Shown piece after piece: positions 27,101-36,500 of a DNA stretch of 64,000 bases. Source of the DNA: Trichoplusia ni (Eukaryota > Arthropoda > Insecta > Lepidoptera > Noctuidae); the NCBI RefSeq assembly GCF_003590095.1, contig NC_039479.1, positions 11,842,001 through 11,906,000 on the forward strand, read 5' to 3'. The position numbers and the translations under genes are program-made. Below the pieces are notes generated by a model, which ran no database searches, was not told the origin of the DNA, and saw nothing but the letters and a program-made list of their open reading frames with translations. Positions within the stretch are counted from its first letter, which is position 1. Each line of letters begins with the position of its first letter.

Positions 27101-28916
27101 CGACGCGCAAGAAGCGGCAGAGTCTGCACGACCAGCATCGGCCCGCCGCCCGGGACCTGCGGGACGCTGCCACCGAGACCAGCGACGGTATGCCCTACAC
27201 TACACACCTTACAGTATACCTCTATTGACAACAGTATACTCAAGGTTAAGCTAAGCTTGATGCGGTCCGGTAAAAAATAGTTCCTCCGTGTTTCGATAGG
27301 CTATCTGTTATTTGCACATCTTTGACAGGCACTACGGGTAGTCAGAAGCTAGGAAGTCTGACAATCAGTCTTACTAAGGGGTTTCGTGTTGCCCAGGTAT
27401 CTGGATGCAAAGGGTCAGATAGGCAGTCGCTCATTATAAAACACTGGTACTTAGCTGCATCTGGTTGACTGCAAGCTGAATACAACATAGTTGGGTAAAA
27501 GCCTAGCATGATTGACAACTGTGTACTTAAGTAGTTATTTTTCTTAGGACCAAGAAATACATTTAGCCATCTAACTTCTACACAATGGAATACTAGGTCA
27601 ATAGATAGTCACTTGAATTTTGAAGTCGCCGATATATGCTTATAGCGGGAGTTGTTATAACAGTGATCATTATATCTTCTAATATAGAAAATTCCCGTGT
27701 CACGATGTTACTACCGTACTCCTCCGAAACGGCTTAACCGAATTTTACCAAATTTTATATGCGTATTCAGTAGGTTGAGAATCGACTAACATCTATTTTT
27801 CATACCCTTAAGTGTTAAGGGGTGCTCACACTAAAATATATTTTAGTTTTTGGACGAAATTTTTTGTTTTTATTTTTTTATAATGTGCCATTAAAATACA
27901 TACAACTAGAAATAATTCATTAGGCAAAACAACGTTTGCTAGTATCATTATAAAATGTATTACAGATTTCCTGAGTTACCAAGTAGAACGCGATGGTGGT
28001 TTCCGATCAATGTCTGATGAAATGCAAGCTAAGGAAATGAAGCGTTTGAGATCTGTGAGTATTCGTACTAATATAATCTGTTCCTCTTTCAAGCAAAAAC
28101 CACTAAACGACTTTAGTCGAATTTTTCTGAAAAGTTTATAACCAGGATTAACAGTTTTTTATCCCGATTTTATGTTCCATTGTGGGATCATTTTAGCGGG
28201 CAGGCCCGCGGGCAACAGATTTGACTGTTTGATACGAACGCAATGTGTTGTCCCAGGTGGTGGAGGTGCTGTCGCAGCAGAAGGCGGTGCTGGAGCAGCA
28301 GCTGGTGTCGGCCGCGCTGCACCCGCCGCACGCCATGTACGTGGCCACCGGCAGCGCCATCGTGCAGGTACACACTACTGCTGCCCGTTAAGGCTGGACT
28401 GAAAACCTTTTTCTTCTGATGGATTAATTTACGCAGGCCAACATGGACGAACTTAGTTTTAAAAGAAACCATTGCAATTGCCAAATGCGTGAATAGCCGA
28501 GCGGTTGAGGTCACCACGCCAAACCCACCGCGCGCGTCGCGGATTCGTCCCCGCGTAGGACAAGCATCTGTGTGGTCCACAAATGCTTGTTTTGAGTCTA
28601 GGTGTCTTGTGCATATGATTTGTATGTTTGTAAAACCCCCGCGACATAAGAATTAAATTACTTACTACGGTTGACATTTCGTTAAAAAAAAGTTTGAGGA
28701 TTGCTAACAGATTATATACTAGGCTTATAGTACCTGAAATTAGTATTAATCTTTTACTAAAAGTGATTATTTTTCTTTCCATTATTTCAGAATCAACAAC
28801 TGACAGATGTTATGAAGGAAAATCAAAAACTCAAGAAATATATCACTACTAAACTGCACATGTCCAAAAAGAGAGGGAAAGAGTCTAACAGGGAAAATGA
28901 AGATCCGACACATTAG
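3105..28916 (+). CDS. CENPE: Kinesin-7 / CENP-E-like kinetochore motor
   Basis: Kinetochore microtubule motor of the kinesin-7 family (Drosophila CENP-meta/ana relatives). Exons: 3105-3255, 3381-3615, 5406-5562, 5925-5999, 6400-6602, 6963-7088, 7249-7384, 7576-7784, 8619-8752, 9378-9440, 9521-9633, 9950-10108, 13994-14126, 14464-20353, 20749-20920, 21278-21419, 21784-21895, 22053-22086, 22201-22318, 22618-22690, 22855-23023, 23598-23712, 23963-24131, 24536-24701, 27046-27187, 27966-28054, 28257-28367, 28791-28916. All phases agree and give about 3173 residues. The N-terminal motor has the P-loop GQTSSGKT (residues 87-94), switch I (NEQSSRSHS) and switch II (LVDLAGSE). The neck KNKPEVNE is typical of kinesin-7. 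The rest is almost all coiled coil, 1963 residues of it from one 5890 bp exon. Human CENP-E (about 2700 residues) ends in a farnesylation box; this protein ends EDPTH and has none. The least certain junction is the exon 9 donor (G|gttatt). Confidence 0.9.
5305..5370. mobile_element. hAT-like terminal fragment
   Basis: A GC-rich patch in AT-rich intron sequence. Its reverse complement starts CAGTGGCGGCCTTAGGGGG and continues through CGGGGCC, resembling the ends of hAT elements. Only one end is visible and no target-site duplication was found. It stops about 35 bases before the exon 3 acceptor of the CENP-E gene. Confidence 0.35.
5697..5862 (+). repeat. tRNA-derived SINE, copy 1
   Basis: The head reads GATAGCCGAGTGGTTGAGG (A-box-like) and GCGGGTTCGATCCCCGC (B-box-like). 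The family body follows (GGACAAGCATTTGTGT and CCCCGCGACACAAGGATTAA) with a T-rich tail. It lies in CENP-E intron 3. Related copies are at about 8194, 24843 (minus, partial), 28486 and 39286 (minus). Confidence 0.75.
7405..7560 (-). repeat. tRNA-derived SINE, second family
   Basis: On the minus strand it has GTAGTGGCCTTGCGGAATG and the B-box GCAGGTTTGATCCCAGC, then a tail ending in a GGATCATATCGTGCGGAAACC type sequence. It fills much of CENP-E intron 7. Confidence 0.6.
8194..8352 (+). repeat. tRNA-derived SINE, copy 2
   Basis: Same family as the copy at 5697. It starts TGCACGGATAGCCGAGTG, has the B-box GCGGGTTCAATCCCCGC, and continues with TTCTGAGTCTGGGTGTC, a body segment missing from the first copy. 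It lies in CENP-E intron 8. Confidence 0.7.
10605..13507 (+). mobile_element. Probable long or composite Helitron-like insertion
   Basis: The 3.9 kb CENP-E intron 12 is mostly repeat. It starts A|TCTATACATATAATAAAATTG, a Helitron-type 5' end, followed by a (TGTCTGTT)n tract at 10727-10765. A Helitron-type 3' end, GTCGCGGGCAACAGCTAG|T, lies at about 13490-13507. The interior holds AT-rich filler, a poly-C run near 13070 and inverted fragments. I cannot prove that the two ends belong to one element; several nested insertions are equally possible. No coding domain is recognisable inside. Confidence 0.4.
13520..13801 (-). mobile_element. Non-autonomous Helitron, family with TCTAATATATAAAATTCCCG start
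   Basis: On the minus strand it starts TCTAATATATAAAATTCCCG and ends in GTTTGCTGGGTCAGCTAG. The flanks are A on the 5' side and T on the 3' side, the usual Helitron target. An inverted relative lies at 27678-27942 in the same gene. Confidence 0.7.
13805..13965 (-). repeat. tRNA-derived SINE, third family
   Basis: On the minus strand it reads TTGGCCTCTTGGTCTGG, then GTGGTTCGATTCCCAACC (B-box), then a short body with AATTCAAATTCAAAATG. It ends just upstream of the CENP-E exon 13 acceptor. Confidence 0.55.
17796..18239 (+). repeat. Tandem 74-codon duplication inside CENP-E exon 14
   Basis: Two adjacent 222 bp units, 17796-18017 and 18018-18239, code for aligned 74-residue coiled-coil segments. 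Unit 1 holds ELLQVKAQKADIEKK and LLLETPQTEDLVKKL. Unit 2 holds ELLQVKAQKAEIEQK and LVLETPQTDILVKKL. The DNA has diverged at many third positions, so the duplication is old but the protein sequence has been kept. It corresponds to about residues 1743-1890. Confidence 0.85.
22364..22562 (-). repeat. tRNA-derived SINE, fourth family
   Basis: The minus strand carries CACTTAGTGGTTAAGGCCC (A-box side), GTGAGTTCGATTCTCACC (B-box), GTCTGGGTGTAAT, then the tail AAGCTTTGCTTAGTTTGAG. A tail-only relative lies at about 10495-10570. It is in CENP-E intron 19. Confidence 0.6.
24843..24953 (-). repeat. tRNA-derived SINE, body fragment
   Basis: On the minus strand this reads ACAAGCATTTGTGTGATCC, then TGAGTCTGTGTGTC, and ends in GCGCGACACAAGGA. 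This is the body of the 5697-type SINE without its tRNA-like head. It lies in CENP-E intron 24. Confidence 0.6.
25385..25422. repeat. (CACTGACT)n tract in a common interspersed repeat
   Basis: An eight-base tandem tract, (GACTCACT)n, lies within a repeat that seems to run from about 25060 to 25510. Flanking parts such as GAGTTACGGTCGATCAAAG and AAAATCTAAGGTACTTCTAG are, from memory, frequent in moth genomes. It lies in CENP-E intron 24. I could not assign the element class. Confidence 0.4.
26179..26874. repeat. 190 bp inverted repeat with a 316 bp loop
   Basis: Left arm 26179-26368 and right arm 26685-26874 are exact reverse complements over all 190 bases by eye. The left arm starts ATCCCACCAAAAACATTAAA and ends GGCAATGAGCACAA. 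The spacer 26369-26684 shows no coding signal. Outside the arms homology stops abruptly, and I see no target-site duplication or familiar terminal motif. It lies in CENP-E intron 24, so the pre-mRNA could fold into a 190 bp hairpin. It could be a long-TIR MITE, a foldback element, a recent inverted duplication or, less likely, an assembly artefact. Confidence 0.9.
27310..27510 (+). repeat. Interspersed repeat, GTCAGATAGGCAGTCGCTC family, copy 1
   Basis: It contains TTGCCCAGGTATCTGG, GGTCAGATAGGCAGTCGC, AAACACTGGTACTTAGCTGC and ACATAGTTGGGTAAAAGCC. The same ordered blocks recur at about 41500-41645 and 62340-62493, so this is one dispersed family with a defined 3' end. It is in CENP-E intron 25. 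Confidence 0.6.
27678..27942 (+). mobile_element. Non-autonomous Helitron, plus-strand copy
   Basis: It starts TCTAATATAGAAAATTCCCG, passes through CGTACTCCTCCGAAACGGC and ends ACAACGTTTGCTAG, followed by T. It is in opposite orientation to the 13520-13801 copy and lies directly before CENP-E exon 26. Confidence 0.7.
28066..28213 (+). mobile_element. Decayed Helitron fragment
   Basis: CAAAAACCACTAAACGA, TTTTTATCCCGATTTTATG and TTTTAGCGGGCAGGCCCGCGGGCAACAG match the interior and 3' hairpin of the 43602-43803 element, but the terminal CTAG is lost. It immediately precedes CENP-E exon 27. Confidence 0.55.
28486..28693 (+). repeat. tRNA-derived SINE, copy 3
   Basis: It starts TGCGTGAATAGCCGAGCGG and has a damaged B-box (GCGGATTCGTCCCCGC). 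It keeps the full body with TTTTGAGTCTAGGTGTC and CCCGCGACATAAGAATTAA. It lies in CENP-E intron 27, just before the last exon. Confidence 0.7.
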
Positions 28917-29994
28917 GGCTGACTGTATAAATATAATGTAAAGTCAGCCAAATTGTATTTATTAAAATTTTCTTTGATTTGCACAAATTACTTAGGTCAA
29001 AATAATCATAGATAGCTGGACTTGTTGATTACAACTGTCATATTTTAATAGCAGAAAAGTCTTAAATATTTTTGGCGTGTTTTTAACATTAAAAATAAGT
29101 GAAACAGGGAAAATGACGTGAACGTTAAAAATCATTGTCTTGTGATTTTAGACTGCTACCATTTTGGGGACTGTATAAGACTGAATGTTGAACGACATTC
29201 CACGCGCATTTTTTAACGAAAGTAGTGCTAAGTGGTCTTAAAATTGTATTCAGCATAGTTAATAGGAATTATCAAACTAACTCTCTATTGTCTGATAAGC
29301 GCATAGCACTCTTCGAGAACGCCAGTTTATGTCAAAATAGCGACAACAAAGTGAACTTTATTGCTTGAGCAATGTGGTCGATGTCTGAACAAAGTAGCAA
29401 ATACTCGTGGGGCGACGCGTAATTTATTAATTTATTTTTCTTTTATTCAAATCAAATACTTCTTGTTGCCAAAATAAGTTCCCTATTTGATTTTATTTTT
29501 AATTATTTTATATAGGCCGCTTAGCACTAACAAACAAAATTTGAAGGAATGATCAAATATCATTTCCCGATTCTAAAGTTAATGTTGTGAGTATCGGTGC
29601 CATTGTAGATAGTAATTAGCAAACCCTAATTATTCTCGTAAATGTGTTGAATGTGGTACAATATAGTATTATTAGATTGTACTTAAAATGTTTGTGCCTA
29701 AAATAATTAGTGATATTAGTTATGAGAATGCAAATATTTATTGTAACATTTGTGTTGTCCTATTGTAAATATATTAATTTTAGTTTCACGTTTACGTAAT
29801 AGTCTGTAATGTCATTTGGCTTGCATGTGTGATGTGGTTGTTAACCACGTAATTCTGTTTGATCGTAATGGTTTTGTTTTTCCTTCTCTACGTAAATAAC
29901 GTCTGATTTATGCACTCGCGGACAGGGGTCTTTGCAATATTTTATACTCTTAATGTAAGCTATTTATGTTCAGCCTGTCGCACAAACTAACTTT

Positions 29995-30000
29995 AATAAA
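29995..30000 (+). terminator. Candidate poly(A) signal for CENP-E
   Basis: AATAAA followed by T-rich sequence, about 1.1 kb after the stop codon. The stretch 28917-30000 has no supported ORF and would be the 3' UTR. An earlier variant signal could be used instead. Confidence 0.35.
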
Positions 30001-30371
30001 TAAGTGATTCGTCCATTTTAATAATTACACAATCACTCAAAGAGATATACTGTAATACTGTAATCGACATTTTATTGTTTTGCAAATTATTCAACTCGAT
30101 GTTTGTTGTTCCAATATTAATGGTACCAATACAGAAAATTTGATTATATTATTTGTTTGTTTATCATTTATCCTATCACCATCACCATAATTTTAAGCAT
30201 TGAGCGTTTTAAATCAAAAGCTTAAAAATGACGAGGTTCTCAAAATGGTCGTAATTAAAATTTTTGTTATTCGACCCCTGGTGCTTAATTATTAATATTA
30301 GTTTACCCAAAGGATTGAATTTTGAAGGTAGTTTACTAAAAAAGGATAACAAACTTTCACTTTAAAACAAG

Positions 30372-30377
30372 TTTATT
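30372..30377 (-). terminator. Candidate poly(A) signal for Gemin5
   Basis: AATAAA on the minus strand, 132 bases past the Gemin5 stop. Together with 29995-30000 it would end the two convergent transcripts about 370 bp apart. Confidence 0.45.
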
Positions 30378-30508
30378 ACAAAAACACAATTACAATTAAA
30401 AACAAAACGCAACTCTTAAATACTGGATGGTTGTCAACCACGAAGTGGCTGGCTTGGTAAGAGTTCATCAAACGTTCGGCAATAGCCGATAACATACACA
30501 AATATACT

Positions 30509-33500
30509 TTATTCCTTGTTTTCAGTACCCTCGTTGATAGCATCACTTGAGGTATCATCATTAAGCTCACTTGAATTATCACCATTTTGTTTCTTACCCT
30601 CCTTCATAAGAAGTTCTATCTTTGACGGCAAAGCCTTTAATATTTCTTCAGTTTTGTCCGCATTTAGCTTCGCTTTAAGATATTTTCTGCTCTCCACGTG
30701 ATCCGCGAATGAATTCCGGCCAGCCGCCTTCGCTATATCGGCGGCTAGACTGAGACCTTCTTGGTATTTAGACCTGGAAAGCACTTGGGCCGCTTGTGAC
30801 AAATCGTTAAGGGCGATGTAGCTGGAACAAGACAATTCCTTATTATAAAATACAAAAGTAATAGATATTATACTTGGACTTTCTAAATTAAAGTAGTAAG
30901 TCTTTTTTGGTTGCCAGTTTTTCGAAATAAAAGATTAAACAATTTTTACTTGTCAGACATGCTGCATTAATAAAAACTTACCAAATAGCCGCAACCGTTA
31001 ATCTTCCACTCATAGCAAGGTCGACGGCCCATTCTTTCAGAATTGATTCGGCCACACTATCCATGTACCTAAAAATATAATAATAGCCAATGATTACTAC
31101 CCTTCAAACAAAAACCTATCAAAATCAGGTTCTGTCTAAGATAAATGCTTAACAGTACTTTTGAAAATGCAACGGATAAAAAAACCATGAGTTTAAAAAA
31201 TACCGGTCTGATGCAATGTATCGCAAAGTGCAAGAAGTTACTAGCCTAGCCTTACTTAAGCTTTATCTCGACGAAAATCATAAGTACATAATTACCTGAG
31301 CCGACTTAAAATGTAACCTTCTTTGAAAAACTTGGCCTCGACAAGCGCCGCCACTGCGCCCTTTACATCGTGTATGCTGAGCAACACAGCGACCTTGCGG
31401 TACACAGGTCCACCGTACTGCCTCACTTCTACAAGTTACAATATTTATGTATATACATACTATACTTACCAAATGTAGGTATAGAAAGATATTGGCATGC
31501 AAGACACTCCGTATGCAAGACAAAAAAGTCGATAAATAGAGACGTATTAACAACTGAGTTCAGTATATTTTCGTGCTAAAAATATTTATTCTGGCTCCAA
31601 CACTAATTCGTTGCATTTTTATTGATGCTTTGTAAATTTATGGCGTTCATGCACTTTTTGGCTGACCATACTACAATTAATACTAAACTACTATTCAAGG
31701 TATTTTAAAGAACGGTTTCTTGGAACGACCAACTTTCAAGAGGCGCAGTATGATTTGAACCTTAGTGCTTAGTAGACATTCAACATTAACATAATGGGCA
31801 GTTAGACATACCATAAAGTTTCTCCTCTTCTTTCATCGCAACCACCCGATCGATTTGCGCTAAATATAGCTGTGTCGCGTCTTTCCAATATCTAGAAAAA
31901 AAATACATCAAATTCAACTTATATTTATTTATGTAGTGTATCAAAGCAGTTTCAATACCGTCCGGATACCTAAAGTAGAAAAAATAAATAATATTCAAGA
32001 CTACAAAAACTTGCCAGCCAAATTATATAAATCATGCATGCATGTTAAAAATTACTCTAAAATTAACATAATCATTTAGCAATAACAGTATAAATAAAGA
32101 CAGACTTACTTGAACGAAACACAAGGAGCAATACTGAGTAAGAATGGGTCGAGCATATCTTTCTGGCTCGCGAACTGTATCATGTTGTCAATGTGACCAC
32201 GGAAGATGGACAGCATGATCCAAGCTTCGTATGAACCCGTGGCCAAGTGGTATTTCACTGAAATTATTAACCATTTATTAATTAATAGAACCTTACCAAC
32301 CTTATACCCTTTGATATTGTGGTGTTCCCGATAAATTACTAAATTAATATGTATTTATCTTCTGTGAAACACCTCATTAGATAATCTCCTATTTTTCTAA
32401 ATCGTCGTAATTTTCAGTAATATAAACGTTTATTTATAAACAGAATTGCAAGATATGGTTCCTTCAATTGACAATTGTAAAAAACTAGGAATCACTTTGT
32501 TTAGAAAAAAAAGTCCAGTTCCTATTTACAATTTTATACAAATACTTACTTTCCATGTCCAGAAATTCATTAACTTCTTTGATACTCCCAAACACTTTTA
32601 GGAAGTCTAAATCAATTTCATCTTTTCTGGAACTATTTTCATTTTCTTCTGTGCATTCCACAGTTAAATCCTTATTCTCAAGAACATCACTATCTACCTC
32701 CCCCTCAAGCTTAATACGATCTCCTTTCTCATCAACAGTATTTGTATTACTATTTTCATCGACCAATAAGTTTTTGGATCCATCTTCTTTCTTAATAGCT
32801 TTTTCAGTCTTTTCGAGGTATAATTGTAGCATTTTCCTAGGTGCCGGTAGCTGGTTCGGATCATTCATTTGTTTAAACATCAAAGGCAGCATGAACTTCT
32901 TGGGCACCTTGGACACGACTCTCTCGTTACCCGTTTCATAACTCATTGCGACCATATCTCCACTTTCACTGGCTGGTTCTGCCTCGTTTTTGATTGCTTC
33001 CTTCTTGACAGGCGCTTTCTTTTCTTTTTTCTTTAAGTGAACTTCGTGTTTAGTGTCTGTAGAAAAGAATATGTTTTCAGTTTCGGTAACATGATGCTGT
33101 AAAACTACCGTCAAAACACATTTTTCGCCAATGGGGATCTCAATAAATAGAAGAAACGATGATTAATTGTTAAAACAAACTGAATAATTAAATACCTTAT
33201 TGCTATACTAGTACTTTAAACGTTACGTCTAACTCAAACACATACAATATTTGTCTTGTTATGTCTATACAGAGATCCTACACAATGTAGACCCGACTAC
33301 GTTAATTCGCATTAGCAAAAGGGCATGCATGAATAACACACTCAAAAATCTCCTTTTTGAAGACATTCTTTATCAAGATTCTGAGGTCCCGGGTTCGATC
33401 CCCAGTCGGGTCAATGTAAAAATTCATATTTATACATTGTCTCAGGTCTGGGTGTTTGTGGTACCTTCGTTGTATTTGAATTCCATAACACACGTGCTTT

Positions 33501-36500
33501 AGCAACTTACTTTGGGTTCAGAACGTGATGTACGTGATGTTGTGCGCATTTTAAAGTTAGTGCATTAATGTGTACCGTGTACATACCGTCATAGCTGTCG
33601 GCGGCATGCCGGCGCGCGTCCCAGAGCCGCAGACAGGCGTCGGCGCCGCCCGACAGCGCGAGCGCGGGCGCGCCGGGCTGCGCCAGCCACGCCGCGCCCA
33701 GCGACGCCTGCCCGTGCCCGCCGAATATACTCACGCACGCGCCCGCTGATATGTCCCACACCTACACATAACAGAATGCACTCAACATAGATCCTATCAA
33801 AATAAATTACAACCTTCAGCTACTGTTACAGTAAAAGAACGGCGAGAAGATGTTCGTACATTGTTAAGAATGTGGAGGTGTTTAGGACGTAAAAACGCGG
33901 ATTCGGTTCGATCTCGAAATTCTGTCGGTTAATTTTAAGATGCTAAATTGTTATAGCGTTAAAATTGAGAAAAGCCGATAAAAACCTGTATCGGTCATGT
34001 TACAATTTTGATATAGCGGGTGCTATTAAAACTAGACCGCTATTATAATGTTGCTTTTTTTATTGAATAACAGCTACATACGGATAATTTTGTTATTTGT
34101 GATAACCGTTTTAGTTGTGGTTACGAAATTCCATAATATTCCGGGTACAACGAATTATGACCACAAAAGTTAGTTAGTTATGACAACAAAATACTGAAGA
34201 TGGTGTTAAATACTCACCCTAACACTAGAATCCTGTGAAGTAGAAAGCAGCAGTTCATCGCGATGAGGGTTCCACGCAACTTGAAATACAGGGCCTTTGT
34301 GGCCCAATAGAGTCTTCCATTTTGTTAGCTGCTTAGTACCGTCTGTTCAAGAAACCATAAATAATTAATTGGCATACAATAAATAATTAAGTTATTTAAC
34401 ATTATGTAAAATTATTAAAGGTATTGATGTGAAAAGACTCTAGACCAAAGCCAAATCAAATCAGGAAGAACTCTGATGTTTTTATAGGGATTGTCCGACT
34501 AGTTTCTGACCCAACCGGAGTCCTTAAACTTGAACTGACACAGCGGGGTTGACCTCGCGAACCCTTCCGATATTAGTCGGGCAATTCCGATAAATACGCG
34601 TAAGGGTTGCAACATTCAATAATGAAACATTCTCACGATAGTTACTTTGAAAAGTCTTTCTAATTTTACCTGGTTTAGTGCCAAACTCCAGGATGGCAAT
34701 AGCACCATCTCTTTCCAAAGAGCATGCAGCAATGAGATCCTTGTATGGTGACTCATCACTAGAGCTAGAAGTCTGTTGAGGATGCCACTCCATTGAATGT
34801 ATCATTTTACTGAAAGCAAAAATTATGTTGACTTTTTAGGTTTATTTTAAACTTAAGAAACAGGTTACTACTGGACAACTTGAGAAATGCATAACTAAAA
34901 GTTTACTTGCGGTTGGATGATAAGTACTTGGTGTTGGATGGTACGTACTTGGTGTTGGTTGGTAAGTACTTGGTGTTGGATGGTACGTACTTGGTGTTGG
35001 ATGGTAAGTACTTGGTGTTGGATGGTAAGTACTTGGTGGTGAAAAACTTCCAGATTGATTTGAAAAATTCTTACACAATTAGAATGCTTAATTGTCCTAG
35101 ATTAACATACGCTATATATAGTTAAAAAAGAAAGGTATTCTATCTACCTATACGGGCCGAAATCGGGTGGAGTAAAGAAAACTAAGGATTTTAAAAATAC
35201 CTTACTTGTATCGTCTCGAAAATATAACAACGATACTTAGTATGAAGTGTTATGTGTACCTGAAGACGAAGGCAGCCGCGACGAGCGTGTGCGGCGGGAG
35301 CGGCGTGAGCAGCGCCACGCCGCCCACGAAGGAGCCGCACAGCAGGCCGCGCGGCCCGCCGCTCAGCGCGAACACCTGCCAGCACTCGCCCTCCAGCGAC
35401 ACCGGCACCGCCGTGGGGGCTGCCCATATGCACAACCATGTGTTTAATCACCCTATACTCAATACTATTTTTTTTTGCATTCCATAGAGATTAGAAACAA
35501 GTTTGCGATCAATATGGACTCTGTCGGACGAGCAAAAATTTAGTGTGTACTACGCTACAGTGTAATACAGTGTTGAGATTGAAATTTATTAAAATCAATA
35601 TCAATTGAAAACTAACGCCTCTTCAATTCCGCCGCAATTAATATATTTAATTATTTACTAACTCGCTCATATAAAAAAAAACATAAAACACGCTTTTTCG
35701 AAAGTTTGTATATGAATTTTTGTTACTCTTTCATGTGAACAACACTGAAAGATAGTATATAACTGGGATTAACAGATAGGACAGTTTTATTCTAAGCTTA
35801 TATTCCCGTGGGATTATTTTCGATTTATAGCTTGCGGGCCCAAGGCAACAAGTCTTAACTAATAAATTACTAAAGAAAAGTGCAGTGAGGTGAAGAGCAG
35901 GACTTAGGCATGTTGATGTAGCAGTATGACAAAAAAGCATCATTTTTGACGTCAAAATACATATTCACTAATCACCTTCGTCAGGTTTATCAGCTCTATA
36001 CATTACGAGTTTCCCTCCGCCGTTTGCGTACAAGTTCATGCCTTCACCCCAACACAGGGAGTAGACGCCGTCGTTCAGCGCGGTCTGCAACGGACGCGCC
36101 GGCTTGTCCGGTTTGCTTGTGTCTATGAGACCCACCTGTTAGTACAATATATTATTCTTGATAAAACGAATTGTTGTTTCTGTGTATGGATAATACTAAC
36201 AGTAGGAAAGTACGGGTTACTCTCAAAAAGAACATATAACATTATTTTTAGCTGAATAAAATATCTACTAGGGACAATTTTTTTAACAACTTTCTAGCAG
36301 AGGATTTTTTAAGATTAACTAGAAAACTTGTAAGCAATTTGTATAACAATTTTACTTTCAAAAATTTGTGAGAGGCTCGCTAAAACTATTTAAATACATG
36401 ATGGCAATTAAGTGATGGTCTAGGTTTTTAACAACATATACGTATATAATACAATGTTGCAAGACAGGAGCCCAATAGTCATACATACTCTAGACTCGGC

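Larger units (their letters stand above)
20749..27187 (+). repeat. Threefold repeated exon cassette in the CENP-E tail
   Basis: Exon pairs 15+16 (20749-20920, 21278-21419), 21+22 (22855-23023, 23598-23712) and 24+25 (24536-24701, 27046-27187) look like copies of one another. The first exon of each pair enters in phase 2 and leaves in phase 0 (172, 169 and 166 bp). The second goes from phase 0 to phase 1 (142, 115, 142 bp). The first exons code for KYVALQKLCESF, KYRELDEECETCAEYLRERDEQC-type and RYRELDEECDTCAQYLREREQQC-type coiled coil. The second exons start ARVSELE, ATIAELK and ARVQELQ. Confidence 0.7.

Noticed and set aside
26791..27243. Minus-strand open frame of 150 codons
   Set aside because: It crosses CENP-E exon 25, its intron and one arm of the inverted repeat. 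It has no family resemblance and is explained as the reverse of a GC-rich exon.
28188..28580. Minus-strand open frames opposite CENP-E exon 27
   Set aside because: Cys/Ser/Ala-rich antisense of a GC-rich exon extended into a SINE; no domain.
31892..31970. Longer version of Gemin5 exon 15 using an upstream acceptor at about 31971
   Set aside because: It is phase-compatible and open, but it would insert about 26 AT-rich, non-conserved residues between FK and YWKDATQLYLAQID. The acceptor at 31892 gives the expected continuous helix.
34907..35125. Open frames over the 21 bp minisatellite on both strands
   Set aside because: The repeat length is a multiple of three, so it is open by construction. 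It is intronic in Gemin5 and has no coding support.
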